The notes beneath the pieces are model-generated. The model searched no databases, was not told the origin of the DNA, and saw only the letters and a list, made by a program, of their open reading frames with translations. The translations under genes and the position numbers were made by a program. Positions 1 to 5,239 of a stretch of DNA of 5,239 nt are shown piece by piece. Source of the stretch: Amphritea sp. (lineage in GTDB: Bacteria; Pseudomonadota; Gammaproteobacteria; Pseudomonadales; Nitrincolaceae); NCBI GenBank assembly GCA_024679635.1, contig JAIBDA010000094.1, positions 1 through 5,239 on the forward strand, written 5' to 3'. Each line of letters begins with the position of its first letter. Within the stretch, counting starts at the first letter, position 1.

Positions 1-449
<449 letters not shown>

Positions 450-1430
450 TCAGCCCTGGTTGGTGCCCTTCAGGTCGGTCGATCTTTCAACGTCTTGAGT
501 AACTAGGTTTTCTGCGAATTGGTTAATAGCCTCAATTCCTGGTATTGGAAATGGAATAAATGGATTTAAGCGAGAAGAGAAGTAAATAGAGAGTCGGCTA
601 GAGTCTGGTAGAGCAGCACCTCTGCGATGGAACCCTGAAGTATCTGCTATCACAAGCGTGTTGGCTGGAACATCAAAACGTTTCACCTTGAATAAGTCCA
701 GTGAAGACAGGTCTTGTTCAGTAATTCGTAGCGAGCCCCGTGCAGCATAAGGATGCTTTAAATCCCGCCCTTGTATGCTTTGTTTGTATTCCCAAAAAAG
801 ACGTTTAAGAGTCAATTTGTGAGAGCCTTCAACATACTCGAACGGGCCTTTGTCCATGTTTACATCTTCAAGGAAAAGCCAGGCTTTCATCGTTGGATGA
901 AAAGTATCAGAATGAAATGTTTTCTGGGGGTCGTGATTGATCTCGCCTCCTTGATTACAGACTCTCAATAAATGCGGCCAGGGACGAAGAGCCGTAGATG
1001 CAACGTAGTTCATTAGGCTTCTTATCGAAGGGGATCCGCATAACGCTTTAGCTGCAGGAAGCTGGTTTAACTTATCTTGATCAAGAAAGGCTAGCTGGGT
1101 GGTGGTATCACCTTGAATAAACTCTCGAACTTCTGGCCAGCAGCTTTCTCCTTCTACTTGTAATCGCTTAAAAAGTTCGGGTGGGAGGATGTTTGATATC
1201 TTCAGGTAGCCCTTTTTATGGAAGGCCCGTCGCTGCTCTGAACTGACCTTCCAGCTAAGAATCCAGCGGCGAAAGCCGGTTATTATACGAGCGATAATGA
1301 CTCGCATAACATGTAACCCTAAGCAGTTCAGAAGCTTGTTGCCTAGAATAGGATTAGCTTCAAATGATTTGGTTTCGGTAAAAACCTCCATTACCCAAAT
1401 CATGTACTGAATACCCCTGAATCTCTTCAA
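450..1430 (-). CDS. Phytanoyl-CoA dioxygenase (PhyH)-family protein
   Basis: This is a 326-residue protein of the PhyH family of Fe(II)/2-oxoglutarate-dependent oxygenases, which hydroxylate or otherwise oxidise small molecules. The substrate cannot be read from the sequence. The visible iron-binding facial triad is H173-x-D175 (in FHSDTFHPTMKAWLFL) and H268 (in ADTSGFHRRG). R279 in SRLSIYF is placed to bind 2-oxoglutarate. Other family features are the GPFEYVEGSHKLT block at about 195-207 and a basic N-terminal region ending in FHKKGYLKI at 70-78. There is no signal peptide or clear membrane segment. The TTG at 1428-1430 is chosen because AGGAG stands six bases upstream. Later ATGs at 1401-1403 and 1305-1307 have weaker purine runs. 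Codons 1-42 (QYMIWVMEVF, NPILG, LGLHVMRV) resemble the N-terminal region I recall from related bacterial proteins. The gene sits between yicC and gmk, which I recall as neighbours in Pseudomonas, so it looks like an insertion of accessory content. Confidence 0.88.
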   Translation of the reverse strand: MKRFRGIQYMIWVMEVFTETKSFEANPILGNKLLNCLGLHVMRVIIARIITGFRRWILSWKVSSEQRRAFHKKGYLKISNILPPELFKRLQVEGESCWPEVREFIQGDTTTQLAFLDQDKLNQLPAAKALCGSPSIRSLMNYVASTALRPWPHLLRVCNQGGEINHDPQKTFHSDTFHPTMKAWLFLEDVNMDKGPFEYVEGSHKLTLKRLFWEYKQSIQGRDLKHPYAARGSLRITEQDLSSLDLFKVKRFDVPANTLVIADTSGFHRRGAALPDSSRLSIYFSSRLNPFIPFPIPGIEAINQFAENLVTQDVERSTDLKGTNQG

Positions 1431-1436
1431 AACCGG

Positions 1437-1441
1437 CTCCT
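1437..1441 (-). promoter_or_regulatory. Shine-Dalgarno deciding the TTG start of the PhyH-family gene
   Basis: The minus strand reads AGGAG six bases before the TTG at 1428-1430. This is the best ribosome binding site near any candidate start of this gene. It argues for the rare TTG codon over the in-frame ATG nine codons later. Confidence 0.65.
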
Positions 1442-1481
1442 GAATATAGGTTTAAACTCTTAATAATAAGATGAGGCTACA

Positions 1482-2345
1482 TTACTCTATATTTTGGATC
1501 TGCTCGCGCATCTGCTCGATCAGTACTTTAAGTTCAACTGCATCCTGCGTGGTATCTGAAACAATTGATTTGGAGGAAAGTGTATTGGCTTCCCGGTTCA
1601 GCTCTTGCATCAGAAAATCAAGTCTGCGGCCAACCGGGCCTTTGGATTTAAGAACGCGTTTTACTTCCTGCACATGGGTGTTGAGGCGGTCCATCTCTTC
1701 GTCAACGTCAGCTTTTTGTGCAAGAATCACCATCTCCTGTTCCAGCCGGCCTTGGTCCAGATCTGCCTTCAATTCTTCCAGACGGTTTTTTAAGTTATCC
1801 CGCTGAGCCTGAAGAATACCAGGTAGTTTGCTGCGCACTTCAGTCACGACATCGGTGATGGCATCGAGTCGCTGGTCAATGAGTGAAGCAAGTTCTACCC
1901 CTTCACGGCCACGGCTTTCAATCAGGTCATCAAGGGCTTTGTGGAATAGCGCTAAGGCTGCTTTCTTGACCTTGTCCATATCTAGTTTTGTGTCTTGCAG
2001 AACACCGGGCCAGCGCAACAGCTCCAGAGTATCAAGCGGGGTTGAAACCGGTAACAGGTTTTCTACCTGCTGTGCCGCGTCTAAAAGCTCGCGGGCGAAG
2101 GATTCATCGACGGTGAGGGTCTGGGCTTGAGCTTCTGCTACAAAACGTAGAGTGCATTCAACTTTTCCCCGGCTGAGTTTTTTACGCAGAGACTCTCTTA
2201 ATGATCCTTCCAGATCACGCAGGCTCTCCGGCAGGCGCAGGTGAGGTTCCAGGTAGCGGTGGTTTACCGAACGGATTTCCCAGATCAGGCTACCCCACTC
2301 ATGTTGCACTTCCTGGCGGGCAAAAGCGGTCATACTACGTGTCAT
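1482..2345 (-). CDS. yicC: YicC/YloC-family endoribonuclease
   Basis: This is a 287-residue protein, the same length as E. coli YicC. The family is a cytoplasmic endoribonuclease; in E. coli it has been linked to turnover of the small RNA RyhB together with PNPase. The N-terminal YicC_N domain opens with MTRSMTAFAR and the signature RSVNHRYLE at about 25-33, followed by LRESLRKKLSRGKVE at about 49-63. The C-terminal DUF1732 domain carries the acidic stretch DVDEEMDRLNTH at 213-224 and the hallmark GPVGRRLDFLMQELNREANT at 236-255, followed by SKS. A charged middle part (about 150-210) looks helical. The ATG at 2343-2345 matches the family start; the only upstream purine run is a weak GAGA about ten bases away. 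The gene is divergent from rph, and a PhyH-family gene follows 51 bases after its stop with no terminator visible between them. Confidence 0.96.
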   Translation of the reverse strand: MTRSMTAFARQEVQHEWGSLIWEIRSVNHRYLEPHLRLPESLRDLEGSLRESLRKKLSRGKVECTLRFVAEAQAQTLTVDESFARELLDAAQQVENLLPVSTPLDTLELLRWPGVLQDTKLDMDKVKKAALALFHKALDDLIESRGREGVELASLIDQRLDAITDVVTEVRSKLPGILQAQRDNLKNRLEELKADLDQGRLEQEMVILAQKADVDEEMDRLNTHVQEVKRVLKSKGPVGRRLDFLMQELNREANTLSSKSIVSDTTQDAVELKVLIEQMREQIQNIE

Positions 2346-2416
2346 ATCGTCTGTTCTCGATTAGAATGCTGTTTTCGTTGTTGGCACTGAGACGAGTGTC
2401 GGCGGATTTACCCTTT

Positions 2417-2425
2417 ATTCTAACA
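2417..2425 (-). promoter_or_regulatory. Possible extended -10 for yicC
   Basis: On the minus strand the sequence reads TGTTAGAAT, a TAGAAT hexamer (5 of 6 matches) preceded by TGn, about 70 bases upstream of the yicC ATG. No good -35 is present at normal spacing, which an extended -10 can tolerate. It sits in the 138-base gap between divergent yicC and rph. I could not find an equally good promoter for rph on the plus strand. Confidence 0.35.
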
Positions 2426-2483
2426 GCCCTCGACCGCTTACTCTATGTGTCCGGTCGGGTTGTCGAACAGGATTCTTAAGTAC

Positions 2484-3254
2484 ATGAGCTCAACAATTTC
2501 AGATCAGTTGCAAAACCTGGGGGTTACCTCTTTACGGCCGAGTAATCGAAATGTCGATCAGATGCGTGAGGTGCGTATTACGCGTAATTTCACTAAGCAC
2601 GCTGAAGGTTCTGTGTTGGTGGAATTTGGTGATACCAAAGTGATCTGTACCGCATCGGTTGAACGGGGTGTACCTCGCTTTTTACGTGGTTCTGGTACGG
2701 GTTGGGTGACCGCGGAATACGGTATGTTGCCCCGCGCTACCGGTAGCCGTAATGGTCGGGAAGCGTCAAGAGGTAAACAGGGTGGTCGCACGGTAGAAAT
2801 TCAGCGTTTGATTGGACGCTCTTTACGTGCTTGTCTGAATCTGAAAAAACTGGGTGAGAATACCATTACTATCGATTGTGACGTGATTCAGGCGGACGGT
2901 GGAACCCGTACAGCGTCTATTTCCGGAGCCTATGTGGCTTTGAGAGATGCGATCAGCTTTCTGAAAAAAGATAAGCATGGCGCAATGAAAGGTGATCCGA
3001 TCAAGTTTGGTCTGGCGGCTGTCTCGGTGGGAATTTATAAAGGTGAGGCTGTATTGGATCTGGACTATGCGGAAGATTCTGAAGCGGAAACCGATATGAA
3101 CGTTATCATGACCGATAAGGGCGGTTTTGTAGAAGTTCAAGGCACTGCAGAGGGTGAGCCATACTCTCAGGATGAATTAAACGCGATGTTGGCGTTGGCT
3201 AAGAAGGGTATTGGTGAGATTTCTGAGCTGCAGAAGCAGGCTCTCGCGGATTGA
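2484..3254 (+). CDS. rph: Ribonuclease PH (tRNA 3'-end phosphorolytic exonuclease)
   Basis: RNase PH trims the 3' trailer of tRNA precursors using inorganic phosphate and releases nucleoside diphosphates; it acts as a ring of dimers. The 256-residue product carries [21 protein letters not shown] at about 32-52, [12 protein letters not shown] at 73-84, [19 protein letters not shown] at 97-115, and the phosphate-site segment [14 protein letters not shown] at 132-145. The acidic metal-site segment [15 protein letters not shown] is at 192-206, and [11 protein letters not shown] follows at 216-226. The body is intact. The ATG at 2484 is chosen because AGGA lies at 2469-2472, although the 11-base spacing is long; an in-frame ATG at 2445 has no ribosome site. 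Either start is earlier than usual: E. coli Rph begins directly at MRP, while here that Met position is a Leu (TTA at 2532-2534), leaving 17 extra residues. The gene is convergent with crc and separated from it by a shared terminator. Confidence 0.95.
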   Translation: MSSTISDQLQNLGVTSLRPSNRNVDQMREVRITRNFTKHAEGSVLVEFGDTKVICTASVERGVPRFLRGSGTGWVTAEYGMLPRATGSRNGREASRGKQGGRTVEIQRLIGRSLRACLNLKKLGENTITIDCDVIQADGGTRTASISGAYVALRDAISFLKKDKHGAMKGDPIKFGLAAVSVGIYKGEAVLDLDYAEDSEAETDMNVIMTDKGGFVEVQGTAEGEPYSQDELNAMLALAKKGIGEISELQKQALAD

Positions 3255-3270
3255 TAATCGGTTAAGTTAT

Positions 3271-3298
3271 AAAAAAGGGAGCTGATGCTCCCTTTTTT
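3271..3298. terminator. Bidirectional rho-independent terminator between rph and crc
   Basis: A perfect 12-bp stem (AAAAAAGGGAGC against GCTCCCTTTTTT) surrounds a TGAT loop, and a further T-A pair can form outside it. The A-run and T-run flanks give a U-tract on both strands. The hairpin starts 17 bases after the rph stop and ends 17 bases from the crc stop, so it can serve both convergent genes. Confidence 0.93.
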
Positions 3299-3315
3299 AA
3301 TGTCTGAATCTCTAC

Positions 3316-4083
3316 TTAAAGGTCGTAATCAACAATGACCGGGGCATGAGCCGAGAAACATTCATCCCGATAGATAGACGCAGACTTAACTGTTTTACGC
3401 AGATTGGCTGTAGTGACCTGGTAATCCAGTCGCGCGCCTTCGTTCAAATCACGGGCTTTATTGTATTCAGGCCACCAGGTGTATTGCTGATCAATATGGT
3501 TAACCTGACGGAAGGCGTCTACGTAGCCCATCTCTCCGAACAGATCTTCCATCCACTCTCGTTCCTGTGGAAGAAAGCCAGATACTTTCTGGTTTACATA
3601 CCAGTTGCTCAGATCCTGAGGCTTATGAGCGATCTGTAATGGTCCGCAAAAGATAAACTCACGACGTTTACGCAGGGTCTTTGTGAAGTGCCCTTTGAGG
3701 AGTCGCAGGTATTCCTCTTTGGCTACCTGGCATTCGTCGTCCTTCAGGCCTGAGGGTACACTGAGTGCGGCGACGCTGACGTTATCAAAGTCTGCTTGAA
3801 TAAAGCGGCCATTGAAGTCGCACTGCTCAAACCCAAGCCCGGTCATAATGGCTTTTGGCAATATACGGGTATAAATGGCTACGCCACTGTAGCCATCTTC
3901 AAATGCGTCAAAGAAGTACGCTTGATAGCCTTCGGGATGATAACGTTCATCATCCAGCTGATACTCTTTGGCACGCAGATCCTGCAGACACACAACATCT
4001 GCATCTTGTTTAACCATCCACTGGAAAAACCCATTATCTGCTGCCTGTTCAATACCCTGAGTATTGAATGTGATGACGCGCAT
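3316..4083 (-). CDS. crc: Catabolite repression control protein Crc (degenerate exonuclease III fold)
   Basis: This 255-residue protein has the exonuclease III/endonuclease fold and aligns throughout with Pseudomonas Crc (about 259 residues) as I recall it: MRVITFN, VVCLQDLRAKEYQLDD, YSGVAIYTR, GLGFE, GRFIQADFD, RKRREFIFCG, MGYVDAFR and SAHAPVIVDYD. In Pseudomonas, Crc joins Hfq on A-rich mRNA sites and blocks translation of genes for less preferred carbon sources. Key nuclease residues are altered. The E. coli ExoIII Glu34 position is D35, the GDMN motif (D151, N153) reads GPLQ at 147-150, and the Asp of the final SDH triplet is Ala (SAH at 244-246). N7, D220 and H246 remain. A basic run R138-R141 is present. 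The neighbours pyrE and rph match the Pseudomonas crc locus. The ATG at 4081-4083 has a GGA about nine bases upstream. The alternative, a working ExoIII (xthA), is made unlikely by the lost catalytic residues. Confidence 0.87.
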   Translation of the reverse strand: MRVITFNTQGIEQAADNGFFQWMVKQDADVVCLQDLRAKEYQLDDERYHPEGYQAYFFDAFEDGYSGVAIYTRILPKAIMTGLGFEQCDFNGRFIQADFDNVSVAALSVPSGLKDDECQVAKEEYLRLLKGHFTKTLRKRREFIFCGPLQIAHKPQDLSNWYVNQKVSGFLPQEREWMEDLFGEMGYVDAFRQVNHIDQQYTWWPEYNKARDLNEGARLDYQVTTANLRKTVKSASIYRDECFSAHAPVIVDYDL

Positions 4084-4125
4084 AGCTATAAATCCATAAG
4101 AAACGGAATTTGATACGAGAGCCGC

Positions 4126-4154
4126 ATTGTACTGGGTGTTTAAGCAAATTTGAA
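4126..4154 (-). promoter_or_regulatory. Likely crc promoter
   Basis: On the minus strand, TTCAAA (4149-4154; 4 of 6 matches to TTGACA) is followed after 17 bases by TACAAT (4126-4131; 5 of 6 matches to TATAAT). The element ends about 42 bases before the crc ATG. It lies in the 198-base gap between crc and divergent pyrE. Confidence 0.5.
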
Positions 4155-4238
4155 TCTAAAGCGCTGACAATTAGTGTAACGACGGGAAATTCAATGGGTA
4201 TGTCCTGTCCTGATATAGAGGGGCAGGAAGAAACCCTG

Positions 4239-4244
4239 TATTAT
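4239..4244 (+). promoter_or_regulatory. Possible -10 of the pyrE promoter with a T-run in the start region
   Basis: TATTAT (5 of 6 matches) is followed by the GC-rich spacer ACGCGC and then A4251-T-C and six T (4254-4259). This gives a predicted transcript start near 4251 and a leader of about 30 bases before the pyrE ATG. The -35 at 17 bases reads TAGAGG, which is weak, so the promoter is a candidate only. Confidence 0.38.
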
Positions 4245-4270
4245 ACGCGCATCTTTTTTACACAGCTTGT

Positions 4271-4274
4271 GGAG
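4271..4274 (+). promoter_or_regulatory. Shine-Dalgarno of pyrE
   Basis: GGAG stands seven bases before the ATG at 4282. It fixes the start there rather than at the in-frame TTG at 4267, which lies upstream of this site. Confidence 0.8.
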
Positions 4275-4281
4275 AGCCCAG

Positions 4282-4923
4282 ATGCAAGATTATCAGAGAG
4301 AGTTTATCGAGTTCGCGATTGATAAAGAGGTGTTGCGATTCGGCGAGTTCACACTGAAGTCTGGTCGTACTAGTCCTTATTTTTTCAATGCCGGCCTCTT
4401 CAATACAGGCGCAGCGTTGGCGCGGTTAGGAAAATGCTATGCGGCAGCCATTCAGGAATCCGGTATCGAGTACGATGTGATGCTGGGCCCTGCATACAAA
4501 GGCATACCGCTGGCAGCGGCGACTTGTGTCGCATTGGCGACCGAATTTGGCCAGGATGTTCCTTACGTATTTAATCGCAAGGAAGCTAAAACCCATGGTG
4601 AGGGTGGCAACCTGGTTGGAGCACCATTGGAAGGTCGGGTGTTGATCATTGATGATGTGATTACCGCAGGCACTGCGATCCGTGAAGTGATGGATATCAT
4701 TGATCAGGCTGGGGCGACTCCGGCAGGGACTGTCATTGCCTTGAATCGACAGGAAAAGGGCAAAGGAGAGCTATCAGCGATTCAGGAAGTTGAGCGTGAT
4801 TATAATATGCCGGTGGCAAGTATCGTTTCCCTAAATGATCTGCTGACTTACCTAGGCGAAAAGGGTGGTATGGACGCTCAGATCGAAGCAATTTCGGCGT
4901 ATCGTACTCAATATGGCATCTGA
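4282..4923 (+). CDS. pyrE: Orotate phosphoribosyltransferase
   Basis: PyrE joins orotate to PRPP to give orotidine 5'-monophosphate, the fifth step of de novo UMP synthesis; it is a cytoplasmic dimer. The product is 213 residues, the same as E. coli PyrE. It opens with [12 protein letters not shown] and carries [10 protein letters not shown] at 20-29 (K26) and the FF pair at 34-35. [10 protein letters not shown] is at 69-78, the mobile loop [11 protein letters not shown] at 99-109 has R99, K100, K103 and H105, and the PRPP-binding motif [13 protein letters not shown] is at 120-132 with D124 and D125. All expected catalytic and binding residues are present. It ends with tandem stops (TGA then TAG). 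The gene is divergent from crc, and a hairpin follows immediately. Unlike in E. coli, where pyrE is expressed from an rph-pyrE operon, here the two genes are separated by crc on the opposite strand, so pyrE needs its own promoter. Confidence 0.97.
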   Translation: MQDYQREFIEFAIDKEVLRFGEFTLKSGRTSPYFFNAGLFNTGAALARLGKCYAAAIQESGIEYDVMLGPAYKGIPLAAATCVALATEFGQDVPYVFNRKEAKTHGEGGNLVGAPLEGRVLIIDDVITAGTAIREVMDIIDQAGATPAGTVIALNRQEKGKGELSAIQEVERDYNMPVASIVSLNDLLTYLGEKGGMDAQIEAISAYRTQYGI

Positions 4924-4949
4924 TAGGTTACTTATTAATCAGTAACCTA
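4924..4949 (+). terminator. Probable terminator after pyrE
   Basis: A perfect 9-bp stem (TAGGTTACT against AGTAACCTA) surrounds an 8-base AT-rich loop and begins directly after the pyrE TGA. The following tract is ATGTTTTATC, a short U-run of four interrupted by other bases, so termination may be partial. Confidence 0.6.
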
Positions 4950-4978
4950 ATGTTTTATCAGACACCCGGGTAATTTAG

Positions 4979-5007
4979 TTGATTTTTTCCGATCAGGCGT
5001 GTTTAAT
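4979..5007 (+). promoter_or_regulatory. Promoter of the tRNA-Phe gene
   Basis: TTGATT (4979-4984; 4 of 6 matches) and TTTAAT (5002-5007; 5 of 6 matches) are separated by exactly 17 bases. The discriminator that follows, AAGCGCCCG, contains a GC-rich stretch of the type seen at stringently controlled stable RNA promoters. The expected transcript start lies only a few bases before the mature tRNA 5' end at 5019. Confidence 0.7.
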
Positions 5008-5018
5008 AAGCGCCCGTT

Positions 5019-5094
5019 GCCCGGATAGCTCAGTCGGTAGAGCAGAGGATTGAAAATCCTCGTGTCCTTGGTTCGATTCCGAGTCCGGGCACCA
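5019..5094 (+). tRNA. tRNA-Phe (anticodon GAA)
   Basis: The 76-base cloverleaf has the acceptor stem GCCCGGA/TCCGGGC, D arm AGCTCAGTCGGTAGAGC, anticodon stem AGGAT/ATCCT with loop TTGAAAA (anticodon GAA at 5052-5054), and T arm with GTTCGATTC. ACCA is encoded at 5091-5094. It is nearly identical to E. coli tRNA-Phe as I recall it; the visible change is A-T in place of a G-C pair in the anticodon stem. It forms a single-gene unit with its own promoter and terminator. Confidence 0.98.
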
Positions 5095-5102
5095 CTTACT
5101 TC

Positions 5103-5137
5103 AAGCCTTGCAGTCAAATGCAGGGCTTTGTTGTTTC
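5103..5137 (+). terminator. Rho-independent terminator after tRNA-Phe
   Basis: AAGCCTTGCA pairs with TGCAGGGCTT (10 bp, two of them G-U) around the loop GTCAAA, and a broken T-tract (TTGTTGTTT) follows. The hairpin begins nine bases after the encoded CCA, leaving a short trailer for 3' processing, the kind of step RNase PH completes. Confidence 0.85.
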
Positions 5138-5141
5138 TGGG

Positions 5142-5161
5142 CTCTGGTCGTTCTCTGGTCG
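5142..5161. repeat. Short direct repeat CTCTGGTCG x2
   Basis: The 9-mer CTCTGGTCG occurs at 5142-5150 and 5153-5161, an 11-base period. It lies just past the tRNA terminator in a stretch running to the window end where I see no gene. Its meaning is unknown, and two copies this short may be chance. Confidence 0.5.
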
Positions 5162-5239
5162 GGGCGACGTCAAACACCTTCTCATTGCCTCCTATTCTTT
5201 GCTGTAATTTACGATTACTCAATTTTTGTTATTCCCCTC

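Noticed and set aside
771..971. Plus-strand frame inside the PhyH-family gene
   Set aside because: It is a shadow of the minus-strand gene, which carries clear family motifs; the shadow has none.
2445..2483. Earlier ATG at 2445 as the rph start
   Set aside because: No Shine-Dalgarno precedes it, and it would lengthen an already extended N-terminus by 13 residues of no recognisable family sequence.
3316..4083. Calling this gene exodeoxyribonuclease III (xthA)
   Set aside because: The GDMN and SDH catalytic motifs are lost, while the whole length and the neighbourhood fit Crc.
4267..4281. TTG at 4267 as the pyrE start
   Set aside because: It lies upstream of the clear GGAG site, and [11 protein letters not shown] at 4282 matches the family start exactly.
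4194..4322. A short plus-strand frame ([11 protein letters not shown]...) upstream of pyrE as a leader peptide
   Set aside because: It overlaps the pyrE start in another frame, has no good ribosome site, would begin upstream of the likely transcript start, and shows no pyrimidine-linked attenuator hairpin.
4947..5222. A 91-codon open frame on the minus strand across the tRNA region
   Set aside because: It reads the antisense of tRNA-Phe (TRNRTKDTRIFNPLLYRLSYPG is the typical translation of a tRNA complement) and has no family features.

Overview
The window looks like a stretch of gammaproteobacterial chromosome. The core gene set and order (gmk, yicC, rph, crc, pyrE) is the one I recall from Pseudomonas and related lineages. 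The crc-type gene beside pyrE, roughly balanced base composition and a CCA-encoding tRNA-Phe suggest a Pseudomonas-related or marine Oceanospirillales-type organism. This placement is inference, because no species-specific marker is visible.

Left part, read on the minus strand: the first 42 codons of guanylate kinase (gmk) run off the left edge. A gap of about 320 bases follows; it is AT-rich by eye and holds a perfect TATAAT for gmk. Next comes a 326-residue phytanoyl-CoA dioxygenase (PhyH)-family gene with a TTG start and a strong Shine-Dalgarno, and then the YicC endoribonuclease gene. The PhyH gene is the only accessory-looking gene in the window. It lies 51 bases downstream of yicC in the same orientation, so it may share the yicC transcript.

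Middle part: rph (RNase PH) is divergent from yicC across 138 bases and convergent with crc. The two converge on one symmetric A/T-flanked hairpin that can terminate transcription from both sides. The crc product has the exonuclease III fold signature but has lost most of the catalytic residues, as Pseudomonas Crc has.

Right part: pyrE (orotate phosphoribosyltransferase) is divergent from crc. It has a clear Shine-Dalgarno and a run of six T just downstream of a likely -10 element. A hairpin follows its stop codons. A tRNA-Phe(GAA) unit comes next, with its own promoter and terminator. The last 100 bases hold no gene that I can support.

Functionally the genes serve nucleotide supply (gmk, pyrE), RNA processing and turnover (yicC, rph), post-transcriptional control of carbon use (crc) and translation (tRNA-Phe). 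I see no IS element, CRISPR array, toxin-antitoxin pair, defence system or other clearly new system. The points worth a second look are the PhyH insertion, the N-terminal extension of Rph, the degenerate Crc active site, and a possible UTP-sensing start region at pyrE.
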